From positions 62,001 through 126,000 of the forward strand of contig NZ_JACJSB010000005.1 in assembly GCF_014697585.1 (NCBI RefSeq): a stretch of DNA of 64,000 bases, in the 5' to 3' direction. The DNA comes from Dolichospermum sp. FACHB-1091. GTDB lineage: Bacteria; Cyanobacteriota; Cyanobacteriia; Cyanobacteriales; Nostocaceae. The number at the start of each line of letters is the position of its first letter. Position 1 is the stretch's first letter. The notes beneath the pieces are model-generated. The model was not told where the DNA came from. It saw only the letters and a list, made by a program, of their open reading frames with translations, and did no database searches. The position numbers were made by a program, and so were the translations under genes. This document shows positions 35,743 through 45,013 of the stretch, piece after piece.

Positions 35743-38700
35743 TTACAATAATTTCTGGAAATAATCCTGGATTATTTTTGGTAATTCACAAGCTACTGGT
35801 TTAGCACTTTCATGATCACGCAAAGCCCAAATTAAGGTATTATTTCCGTAAGCTAATTTACGTCTTCCTCCTGATAGGCTGTAATATTCAAAGTACAGGT
35901 TAAAACCATTAGTAAACCACCGTTCTAAATACATATTTACCTCAATTTCTTCAAAAGGCATTGCTTCTTGTAAGTGATTAACCACAACTTCAAGACAAAT
36001 ATATTCACCTCGTTTACTCCTTGTGGTAAAAACATCAGGCATAAGTTTATAAATGAACTGCTCCAGTGTTTTTGCTTGCCAGTCGTAGTAGTTAGAGTAA
36101 TAAAGATTGCCTACAGAATTGCTATCATAAATTCCTGTTTGATAAGTTTTACTACTCAGAACTAGATCAGGACGAGGTTTTGTCTGTGATTTATATTTAA
36201 TTTCTCCTAAATCTTGAATAGAAACATATTCTATTTGATTTTCAGTTCTAATTGCTGGAATACTATTGTTAAGCATTTTTTGCAAGTAATCATAAAGATA
36301 AGGTGGTAGTGGTGTTTGTTTGACAATACCATGTCCTGCAATTTTTACCCATGTAGTAGATAGGTTACTTTCTGCGATTTTGATCAAAGTTCCATCAATA
36401 TTTTCTTTAAACCATTCAAATTCTAGATCAATAAATGATTGTTCTAAATTGGATTTATCAGTCATCCAGATTTTGCCGACCATATTATTCAGTGTTTCTG
36501 CTTCGTTATAAATTCTTGTGCTAGAAACATTTGTCACTATACCATATTCACCAGTTTGGAAGTCTCGCAGCAATTTATGACTGACAGGGTTTAATGTAAG
36601 TTCCCTTAGTTGTCCTACCCAAACTGGAAAGTTAGTAAAATATGTTTTACCACAAATAGCTTTACAATCTTTGAATGTTGTTGCGAATCTATAAATAGTT
36701 TTACCACTTATCAAATCTTCAACTAGTGAAGGTATTGCAGTGTCAATTTCACCAGACGTTTCTGCTATCTTTAGATGAACTACACTAGCTACAATGACCA
36801 TGTTTTTGTGCCAAATATTCACAGGAAATGTTAAAACATGAAAAGAATTACCCTCTATTTGAACAGTAAAAATAACTCCTCTTTCATGTTTCCTTTCTAC
36901 TGTAATTAATTGGGGAAAAGTACCCGTAGCTTTGAAAGTTGACTCTTTGACACACCATAATCTTGTAGCAAAAGAGCAAAGAGTATCATCATATTTTTTA
37001 AATTGCTGCAATAAAGATTGATACTGATTTCCGAGTAATTCTAACCAGTGGTCTAGTGTTCTTTGTTCCACAAATTCTAAGTCGCAACCTTGAATATTTT
37101 GCCCAATAGTCATTAACAATAAGGTGCGACTATGAGCTATAGAAATCTGTAAGTTACTGTTAGGAATTTGTGGTTTTCCACTGTCTAACCAAGTTATTGG
37201 TTCTTGATTAATTCCGTTCACAGAAGCATATTTTTCTGTAAATACTTGTTGTTCTATCTGATGACGGGTTTCGATGTCCAAACTATTGAATAATTCAGAA
37301 TGTTTGTAAACAATTAACTGGGGTTTATCTGTCAATAAATGTTCATAGGATTTGAAACCTTGTGTAATTTTGTTTTCAATGAAAGAGCGATCGCCAATAT
37401 CTTTTGGACGTGGATATTCAGGAGTTGGTTTAAGCGATTTAATATGATAACCAAAAATCTTTTCTATAACTTCATTCTGATCATTAACAAAGACTACATT
37501 GCTAACTGCTGTTTGCTCTTCTACTTTAACAAGTGTTGCTTCTACAAAACCTCTGCTGGAGAAATTTTGAATATTAAAAATCTGCCATTCCTCTATACTG
37601 ATAGGTAGGTAAACATTTTGTGTGAGGACAAGTTGACCAGACTGTAACAGCACATCACGCAAAAGTGGACTACCTAAACTAAAAGGAGCTAATTTATTAG
37701 ATGAAAAGCAAATTTCAGAAGTATCAGTATGAAAACCCTTGGTTGACAAAATTACTTGATCAGAATTAAGCAGATAAACCTTGTCAATATTTTGATAGGT
37801 AGAACCCTGAAAAAGTAGCCAACTATAGATATCTGTTTTTGACTCAAGATGTAAAGATTTATTGGGTATATTCAAATTTTTTGTTGGCTTTTCATTGCTG
37901 TGGTTTAAGGTAATTTCTGCTGAAAAATGAGGAGTTTTATAATTAGATTCTTCGGTAGAAATAGCTGCAAAAACTTTATTTCTATCTACTCTAGCGTGAA
38001 TCTGAATTTTGATTTCTCCATTTTCAGGTACTACGATAGGACGCAAAAGAGAAATATGTTCTAATTTGACAGAATTGATATTAGTAATTCCTGTGACATA
38101 AGACGCTGCTTGTGTCATTGCTTCTAAACCAAATACTGTAGGAAATAATAGCGAACCATTGAAGTTATGATTATTAACATAAAGGTCATTTTGACGATTA
38201 AGAGAACAACGCACAATTAACTCTATTCCTGGTTCAAAATACTCTACTTTTTCTAGATAACGATTAGCAAAGGGTAAATTATAAGTATTACGTCTCCAAG
38301 TATCTAAACCACCTAATTTAGCCGCAATAACAATTTGTTGATCGTCTGCACAATTTTCTATCCAGTGCAAAAATTCTGCTACTCCAAGATGGGGAGGTAT
38401 AGCATCAATTCCCATATTAGCTAATGTTTTAGTGCTGCCCATTTTTGCACCCATTCCTACTTCACTCCAAACACTATAGGCTAGAGTTATTGTCTCTGTT
38501 CCTGTTTGTTTTTTGAGATTTCTTAATAATAAATCTACCGTTTCGTTAGAAAAAGCATACCAACTATTCCCTAACATTCCTGTAACTCCAATAATAGAAG
38601 TAAAGGCAATAAAATATTTTAATTGATGGTATTTTAAGGCTGTAATCAAATTCCACGCACCAATTAATTTAGGTGCTATTTCTTGATATGCTTCGCTAGA

Positions 38701-40128
38701 AGATACTTGTTCTGTTCGGCGAGGTTTATTAGTACCTGCTCCGTGAATTACTGTTGTGATAGTTCCTAATTCAGTTGTTACTTTTTGAATCAGTTGATTG
38801 ACTGCATTTAAGTCAGTAATATTGCAAGAGTAATATTTAGCTATTAATTGAGCATCTGTGTATTTTTTGAGAGTATTTTGTACTTCGTCATTGATAGGAG
38901 AACTACCAACTAAAGCCATTTTACAGTGATATTTTTCAGCAACAGCAATAGCACATTCAGCCGTAATTCCTTTAGCACCACCTGTAACGATAATTACGTC
39001 TTCTGATGTGAGATTAACATTTCTTGATTGTGATTTTTTCTGTGCTAAGTCATAAACCATTTGACTTCTTTGCATTTCATAATTATAACCAGCTACACTA
39101 TAATTATCGCTTGTGGTAAATTCAGCTTTTATTTTCTGGTTAATAATCTCCAAAGACAGTCTGTGATCAAATTCTACAACCCGAATTTTCAGCTTAGGAC
39201 GTTCTAAATGTAAACTTGCAGCAAAGGAAGCTACACTAAAAACAGAAGTAGGTGGATCATTATTTTCGCAGCGAGAAAAATAACCATTGCCAAATTGAAT
39301 AAATCCTAATTCGCAAATTTTTCCAGCAGTTTTTTGAGCTACATTGGTCAATATTTCTATAGTTTCTGTTAAATCTTCCCATGTTTCTGGGATTAAAATT
39401 AACAAGCGATCAGGTATATTAAAACCATCCCATAATTGGGCTATATTTTCAGCTAATTTATGATGAGATTTGATGCAAGCAATGGCTATTTTCTCAACTG
39501 TGTCTCTAACATCAGTTGTTAATTCCTCCCTTAGCATTTCAACTGTAAAACTTCTCACATAAGATTGTGAAATAGTAGGTTCTGATGGTACTTTAGGTTT
39601 TTGAATAGATAATTTCTGAAGATAAGAAATAATCGCTTCGCTAATTTCTCCTAAGGTACTATTGGCAAATTCTGAAGGTTCAAATTCACCTTCCAAGTGA
39701 TATATTTTAGCAATTTCAGCCATTAAAGAACCAACTTTGATGCTGTCAAGATTTAGATCATCTAAAAGACGGTATTCTAACTTAATTACTTCTTTAGCTA
39801 ATCCCGTTTTTTCTGCCGCAATTTCTACTACTTTTTCCCGTATTTGTTCCTGTATTTTAACAGGTTTACTTTCAACTACTTGAATACTTGGTAATTCGGA
39901 AATTGGTAATAGTGGAGGTTCTTTTTTATCTTGATCAGAAGATGAAATAATGTTTAATTTTGGTTCTGAGCGAGAGTTGTTTAAACTTCCCTGCAAATAA
40001 CCTAAATTTTGCAAATCAGCAAGAATGACTTTAGCATAAAAACCACTACGTTGTGTAAGTAACCGAGTTAAAACTCCTAGTAGTTCTTGTTTATTAAACT
40101 CGTTTTCCAAATTAGTTGAATTTTTCAT
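35743..40128 (-). CDS. Enediyne-type polyketide synthase subunit: ACP-KR-DH-PPTase-double hotdog
   Basis: A 1461-residue multidomain protein. Visible order: N-terminal helical segment (12-45); ACP (about 95-170) with phosphopantetheine serine S129 in LNLDSIK; ketoreductase (about 375-610) with VTGGAKGITA, S511 and Y524 (WYAFSNE); PKS dehydratase double hotdog (about 640-900) with a perfect HxxxGxxxxP (H654, G658, P663) and DxxxQ (D825); Sfp-type phosphopantetheinyl transferase (about 910-1120) with GCDLE (D1016, E1018) and WCVKES; then two hotdog domains (about 1160-1275 and 1320-1440). The last has SNSVGNLYYSNYYDWQ, like the NxVGNVYxxxYxxWQ of enediyne thioesterases. No enoylreductase is present. 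With the KS-AT gene 35 bases upstream this gives KS-AT-ACP-KR-DH-PPTase, the enediyne synthase order. Heterocyst glycolipid and PUFA synthases are the other close relatives. Confidence 0.85.
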   Translation of the reverse strand: MKNSTNLENEFNKQELLGVLTRLLTQRSGFYAKVILADLQNLGYLQGSLNNSRSEPKLNIISSSDQDKKEPPLLPISELPSIQVVESKPVKIQEQIREKVVEIAAEKTGLAKEVIKLEYRLLDDLNLDSIKVGSLMAEIAKIYHLEGEFEPSEFANSTLGEISEAIISYLQKLSIQKPKVPSEPTISQSYVRSFTVEMLREELTTDVRDTVEKIAIACIKSHHKLAENIAQLWDGFNIPDRLLILIPETWEDLTETIEILTNVAQKTAGKICELGFIQFGNGYFSRCENNDPPTSVFSVASFAASLHLERPKLKIRVVEFDHRLSLEIINQKIKAEFTTSDNYSVAGYNYEMQRSQMVYDLAQKKSQSRNVNLTSEDVIIVTGGAKGITAECAIAVAEKYHCKMALVGSSPINDEVQNTLKKYTDAQLIAKYYSCNITDLNAVNQLIQKVTTELGTITTVIHGAGTNKPRRTEQVSSSEAYQEIAPKLIGAWNLITALKYHQLKYFIAFTSIIGVTGMLGNSWYAFSNETVDLLLRNLKKQTGTETITLAYSVWSEVGMGAKMGSTKTLANMGIDAIPPHLGVAEFLHWIENCADDQQIVIAAKLGGLDTWRRNTYNLPFANRYLEKVEYFEPGIELIVRCSLNRQNDLYVNNHNFNGSLLFPTVFGLEAMTQAASYVTGITNINSVKLEHISLLRPIVVPENGEIKIQIHARVDRNKVFAAISTEESNYKTPHFSAEITLNHSNEKPTKNLNIPNKSLHLESKTDIYSWLLFQGSTYQNIDKVYLLNSDQVILSTKGFHTDTSEICFSSNKLAPFSLGSPLLRDVLLQSGQLVLTQNVYLPISIEEWQIFNIQNFSSRGFVEATLVKVEEQTAVSNVVFVNDQNEVIEKIFGYHIKSLKPTPEYPRPKDIGDRSFIENKITQGFKSYEHLLTDKPQLIVYKHSELFNSLDIETRHQIEQQVFTEKYASVNGINQEPITWLDSGKPQIPNSNLQISIAHSRTLLLMTIGQNIQGCDLEFVEQRTLDHWLELLGNQYQSLLQQFKKYDDTLCSFATRLWCVKESTFKATGTFPQLITVERKHERGVIFTVQIEGNSFHVLTFPVNIWHKNMVIVASVVHLKIAETSGEIDTAIPSLVEDLISGKTIYRFATTFKDCKAICGKTYFTNFPVWVGQLRELTLNPVSHKLLRDFQTGEYGIVTNVSSTRIYNEAETLNNMVGKIWMTDKSNLEQSFIDLEFEWFKENIDGTLIKIAESNLSTTWVKIAGHGIVKQTPLPPYLYDYLQKMLNNSIPAIRTENQIEYVSIQDLGEIKYKSQTKPRPDLVLSSKTYQTGIYDSNSVGNLYYSNYYDWQAKTLEQFIYKLMPDVFTTRSKRGEYICLEVVVNHLQEAMPFEEIEVNMYLERWFTNGFNLYFEYYSLSGGRRKLAYGNNTLIWALRDHESAKPVACELPKIIQDYFQKLL

Positions 40129-40163
40129 GGTTTTCTCCCTGATAATTGTTTCGTTTATGTATT

Positions 40164-43100
40164 TTAGAAAAATGGTAAAGATTCCAAATCGGCTTTAATC
40201 AATTCAGCTAAAAAAGCTCCTCTTTCTCTTACATAACTAGAGAGTAAAGTTTCTAACTCTTCATTATTTATTGCAAGTTGTGATGGCATCGTTTGAAAAC
40301 CCACTTTTTTATCTAATATTTGTTCTGGATTTTCATAATCAATGGAAACATTAAAATTACGTTCACAAGGATTGTCAATAAAAATCTTTTCTGCTGCGGG
40401 AATGAAAGGACGAACCAGACGATTTTTGTAAAGTTCTTCCCATTTAATATCACCTCCATTAACAAAATAATAGGCTAAAAAACTGTTTAAGTCTGAATCA
40501 TTTCCAGGTTTTGACTCTACAGGAAAACACTGACAACTATTAGGAATATTACTCACTAATCCTGATAGTACCCTTCCTGATCCTACTTCTACCATCAAGT
40601 CACATTTAGCAGTCATATTTTCTACAAGTGATATAAAATCAACTTGGGAAATTACTTGATTAGCAAAATGTTCTGGCAAATTAATTCCTGTTTTAATTTC
40701 TAATCCATTAATACTAGAAAATAAAGGTACAGAAAGATTAGTAAGTTCTTCTGAAATTGGTGCATTATTTTGTAAATATTCAGCCGCATTTTTAACTTTT
40801 TCCGAGTGAAATGCGTTGGAAACTGGTAATAAATGAGTCTGAATATTTTGTTGTTTAGCAATTGTAATTGCTGCGTCTATAGCAGAGCGATCACCTGAAA
40901 TTATAGTTTGATTTGGACTATTAATATTAGCCACAATTGCATAACCTTGAACTTGTGATAAAATACTTTTTGCTGTTACTTGATCACAAGCTAAACTAGC
41001 CATACTACCTGCATCTTCTGAGGATGTAGACATAGCTTGACCGCGCATTGCTGCAAAACAAATTAAGGTTTTTTCATCATAAGCACCTGCATTATAAAAA
41101 GCAATTAATTCTCCTAAACTATGACCTCCTACTACTACTGGTTGAATACCTAAATTTTCCAAATAACGTATCCATATTAAAGAAGTCAGACATAAAGCAG
41201 GTTGAGCAAACTCTGTACGAGCTAATAATTGTGACCATTCTTTAATTTCTTCTTGATTGATAGCACGTTCTAAAGAACAATAAATAAATTGACTAATGGG
41301 TGCAATTCCTATTTCTTTCAGCCATTCATCTGCTTGATTTACTAATTGCTTTGCCCAATCATAGCGTTGTACTAAAATACGCGCCATATTTAACTTTTGT
41401 GAACCTTGTCCGGGAAATAAAAACCCTATGCGATCACGTTTGATTTGATTGGCAATATAAATATCTTTTTCTGGGGAAATTATTACTTCTCCTTTTGTTA
41501 ATGAATGATTATTCAGTATTTGCTTAATTCTGACAAGACTATCCAATAATTGAGTAGGATTATGGGCAACAATTGCCGCTCGTATAGGTAAAGAATCTTG
41601 ATTTTCTTGAGCAAGTTTAGCAGCTAAATCTACCATTTCCCCTATGCTCATCCCTTGAGCAAGCTCAATTAATATTAAAATGCGTTCTAACAAATCTTCT
41701 ACAAAAAACGCACTCATGATAAATATTTCGGTATCCTGATTAGATACTAATAAAGATGCTTCTCTAACAGAAGATTTCAGATGATTAGCTGGTGCATCTC
41801 CAGAGGAAATTGCTACATGACAATTAATACCACCAAAACCTGCACCAAAAATCCCGGCTTTTAATGTTTCATTAGGGTTGCGAATTTCACCAGTTAAAAC
41901 AGGATAAAGACATTGTGCAGATGTATCAAATATTGGATTAGGTTCTTTGCAACCTGCGGTGGGTGGTAAAATTCTTTGATTGACTGCTATTACTGATTTA
42001 ATAAAAGCACCTATTCCTGAAGCTGCTTTTGTGTGTCCCACTATGGATTTAAACGAGGTCATACCTACTGAACGAGGTACAATTTCACCATGTTGACTCA
42101 TTGCTAAGGCAATACCTTCTAATTCTGTCCTATCACCTACCGCAGTTCCAGTTCCATGTCCTTCTATAAAATTAAGAGTATGAGGACTATAACCGGCTTT
42201 CTGATAAGCTCTTAATAGTGCTTTTGATTGACCAATTTTAGAAGGTGCTGTGATTCCACCTTTACCATCAGAAGAAATTCCCCAACCGTTAATAGTAGCA
42301 TAGATATAATTGCCATCACGTTGAGCATCTTCTAAACGTTTTAGCACCACAAAACCACAACCTTCACCCGGTATAAAACCACTAGCACGTTTATCATAAA
42401 CTGTCATATCACTAGCAGTTAAAGCACCAGTTTTTGCAAAACCAATCAGTTCAAATGTATCTAAACTTACATCCACCCCCCCGCCAAAACAAGACTCAAT
42501 TCACCACTAATCAGCTTTGTACAAGCGTCTGCTACTGCAATTAATGATGAAGAGCAAGCACCATCAACAGTGTAACCACCACCATCGAAGTTAAAGAAAT
42601 TACATATTCTTCCAGCAATAGTATTAGAAAGTCCACCTGCTAAGGAATCTTCGGTAATGGGAGGAAAAACAGACTTGTAAAATTTTTCCATAGTTTCTAC
42701 AAGTGTTTCTATAGTTGCAGGAGGTAAACCTTTAGCTTGAGCAGCCGCACGTAATGTTTTTCTCACAAAAGGCCAACGTAATCTCAGTCCAGAACTTCTG
42801 GTTTGTTCACCGGTTAAAGTGTTTCCTAAAATTACTCCTGTTAGTTCAGTAGGTACAGTTTCACGGGAATAACCTGCATTTTCTAATGCTTTCATGGCTG
42901 TATCAAGAGCCAACCATTGCACTATATCAGTAGAATCTATGGTACTTTTAGGAATGCGATGTTTGCGCCAATCAAAGTCAAAACCATCAATCACAGCCAT
43001 ACGACTTCCATAAGTGTGATCCGGTGTTTGCGGATTTGGGTCATAATATTCAGATAAAGGTAATCTTACATCTGGATTGGAACGAAATTGTTGTTTGCGA

Positions 43101-43192
43101 GTAAGTATATTTTCCCAAAGTTCTAATAAAGTTTTAGCCCCAGGATAACAGCAACCCATTCCTACGACAGCAATATTATATATGTCTGACAT
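40164..43192 (-). CDS. Polyketide synthase KS-AT subunit, frameshifted at a G7 run
   Basis: Two overlapping frames form one protein of about 1010 residues. 43192-42467 gives the N-terminal ketosynthase half (241 residues: IAVVGMGCCYPGA, catalytic C213 in VDGACSSSL). 42476-40164 gives the rest: VDVSLDTFELIGFAKTG, KS histidines in EGHGTGT and VGHTKAASG, then an acyltransferase with FLFPGQGSQ and GHSLGE (S453 of that part) and NAFHSEKV. The break lies in AGG|VDVS at a run of seven G (42476-42482 on the complementary strand); eight G would restore one frame. As read, the protein stops at AGGWM. It may be a base-call error, a real mutation, or slippage on the homopolymer. There is no ACP; that is on the next gene. 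It is closest in type to HglE/PfaA and enediyne KS-AT modules. Confidence 0.85.
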
Positions 43193-43246
43193 GGTTTTGT
43201 GACATGAGTGTTTTTGTACTGATTCTCAGTTACTCTATCAAACTTG

Positions 43247-43283
43247 ATTGTAGAATTGATGAATCCTGTAACAACATTTTACA
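43247..43283 (-). promoter_or_regulatory. Putative promoter with palindrome ahead of the PKS operon
   Basis: On the minus strand TTGTTA (43269-43274), 16 bases, then TACAAT (43247-43252) form a fair sigma-70-type promoter about 55 bases before the KS start. Overlapping the -35 is the inverted repeat TGTAA-N7-TTACA (43267-43283), a possible operator for a CRP-like factor. The spacing is GTA-N9-TAC, one base too long for a standard NtcA box. Confidence 0.45.
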
Positions 43284-43417
43284 ATTTTTGGCTTTTACCC
43301 ATGGAAAATCCCTGATTTTTTCCTCTTGGGAGAAAGCCCAGTACAACCCGATAAAATCGTGACTATGTCAATAGGGTTTCTTTTTGTTGGTAAAGATTAT
43401 TACTGTTGTAACAATGT

Positions 43418-43954
43418 TCAAGGTTGATGAGAGCGACGAATTTCTGTAATTTGATCTGCTATCTCTAAAAGAGACTTGGGCATTTGAGAACCTGTAAGAA
43501 TAATATCAAGATGAGGAGGACGGTGAGAAAGAAAATCTAAAACCTCACTTTCAGGAATTAAACCGAAATTAACCGCTAAACTCAACTCATCTAATACCAG
43601 TAAAGAATACTTGCCTTCATTAACTACCTTTTGGGTATATTGCCAAAGTTCTTGTAAAGCTTGATTTTCCGATTCATCTAAATCTGAATTATCAATACAA
43701 CGAGGCAAATCACAGCGAATCCAGTCTAAATGTTTTCCCATTTGGGTAGGTCGTTCAAATCCTTGACGGATACCACCTTTAAGAAACTGAACTATTAATA
43801 CTGGTGTACCTTGTCCGGCAATTCTCAGCACTTGTGCCATGACGCTTGTAAAAAAGCTACGTTGAGAACTTGTGAAAACTTGCACTAATCCCTCTACGGA
43901 ATATGGTAAGCTGAGATTCGAATTTGAAGCTGGAATTTCTAATTGGGCAACCAT
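43418..43954 (-). CDS. CobO/BtuR-like P-loop protein with degenerate Walker A
   Basis: A 178-residue protein of the cob(I)alamin adenosyltransferase CobO/BtuR fold. VFTSSQRSFFTSVMAQVLRIAGQG stands where active enzymes have VFTGNGKGKTTAAFG, so the ATP P-loop (GKGKT) is lost. Other elements are conserved: VLIVQFLKGG, LLVLDELSLAVNFGLI (Walker B with D and E) and IILTGSQMPKSLLEIAD. A diverged, possibly non-adenosylating paralogue is the most likely reading. It is upstream of the PKS operon on the same strand, but a separate promoter lies in between, so a link is not implied. Confidence 0.8.
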   Translation of the reverse strand: MVAQLEIPASNSNLSLPYSVEGLVQVFTSSQRSFFTSVMAQVLRIAGQGTPVLIVQFLKGGIRQGFERPTQMGKHLDWIRCDLPRCIDNSDLDESENQALQELWQYTQKVVNEGKYSLLVLDELSLAVNFGLIPESEVLDFLSHRPPHLDIILTGSQMPKSLLEIADQITEIRRSHQP

Positions 43955-44044
43955 AGGACAAAGTTGAAAACCTGGCTATAAATTTAATGGTGTTACTAAA
44001 TTGAGGTATAAAAGTCAAAAATTGCATTGCTCAAATTTTTACTC

Positions 44045-44068
44045 TTTGCGCCTTTGCGTGAGATAAAT
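44045..44068. repeat. Dispersed repeat of the GCGCCTTTGCGTGA type, copy 3
   Basis: TTTGCGCCTTTGCGTGAGAT lies in the CobO-like/rph gap and is related to 2967-2989 and 28421-28436. Confidence 0.45.
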
Positions 44069-44222
44069 CTATGCTTTTATTCACTAAAGTAAATTTAATA
44101 ATTTACAAATCAAAAGACATAATTATCATACAGCACTATTGAGTATTCCCACAGCAAAATATCCTGACTTCATGCGGTTAATATGTATAAGACAATAGGC
44201 AAAAATTCAAAAGGAAATTTTA

Positions 44223-44966
44223 ATGGTTTGGCAACGTCCTGACGGCAGAAAACCCAGTGAACTCCGTCCCCATAGTTTTTATCCCCATTTCACCCGCTTT
44301 GCACCAGGTTCGGTTTTAGCGAAGTGTGGTGATACTCAAGTTCTTTGTACCGTGAGTGTAGCTGAAGGAGTACCTAAATTTTTGACTGGTAGTGGTCAGG
44401 GTTGGTTGACAGCGGAGTATAGAATGTTGCCATCAGCTACTCAAAAACGCCAGGAACGGGAATTAATGAAATTATCCGGGAGAACCCAGGAAATTCAACG
44501 TTTAATTGGCAGAAGTTTAAGGGCTGCTTTAGATTTTGAGATTTTAGGAGAATGGACGCTAATGGTGGACACAGACGTATTACAGGCCGACGCGGGAACG
44601 AGGACAATGGCAATTACAGGGGGTTTTGTAGCTTTAGCTCATGCTATATCTCAATTATTACAGCAAGGAGTGTTAGAGCGATCGCCTTTATGTAGACAAA
44701 TAGCAGCGGTTTCTGTAGGCTTATTACAAGGTGAACCATTTTTAGATCTTAATTACGTTGAGGATGTAGCCGCAGATGTAGATTTTAATGTAGTTATGAA
44801 TCATAAAATGCAAATTATTGAAGTTCAGGGAACAGCGGAAGCAGGAAGTTTTAGTCGTCAACAATTGAATCAAATGTTAGATTTTTCTGAACAAGGTATA
44901 CAGCAATTACTAATTGCCCAAAGAAATGCAATTAGTGATTGGAATACCTTATTTATAGAAAATTAA
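44223..44966 (+). CDS. rph: Ribonuclease PH
   Basis: Phosphorolytic 3'-5' exoribonuclease that trims tRNA 3' ends, forming a hexamer ring. The 247-residue length fits. Motifs: [67 protein letters not shown] and [20 protein letters not shown], which carry the conserved RNase PH arginines and phosphate-binding residues. The ATG is preceded by AAAGGAAA. An MlaE-type permease gene follows 47 bases later on the same strand. Confidence 0.97.
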   Translation: MVWQRPDGRKPSELRPHSFYPHFTRFAPGSVLAKCGDTQVLCTVSVAEGVPKFLTGSGQGWLTAEYRMLPSATQKRQERELMKLSGRTQEIQRLIGRSLRAALDFEILGEWTLMVDTDVLQADAGTRTMAITGGFVALAHAISQLLQQGVLERSPLCRQIAAVSVGLLQGEPFLDLNYVEDVAADVDFNVVMNHKMQIIEVQGTAEAGSFSRQQLNQMLDFSEQGIQQLLIAQRNAISDWNTLFIEN

Positions 44967-45013
44967 AATAGAAAACTAAATTGTCATAATTACCAAATAA
45001 AAAAATTCAATTA

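Noticed and set aside
42464-42476. GTG at 42476 as a separate start codon for a second KS-AT gene
   Set aside because: The codon is the V of the conserved AGG-VDVS of the ketosynthase; the two frames are one gene broken by a one-base shift in a G run.
43268-43282. NtcA site upstream of the PKS operon
   Set aside because: The spacing is GTA-N9-TAC, not N8, and the -10 distance does not fit an NtcA promoter.
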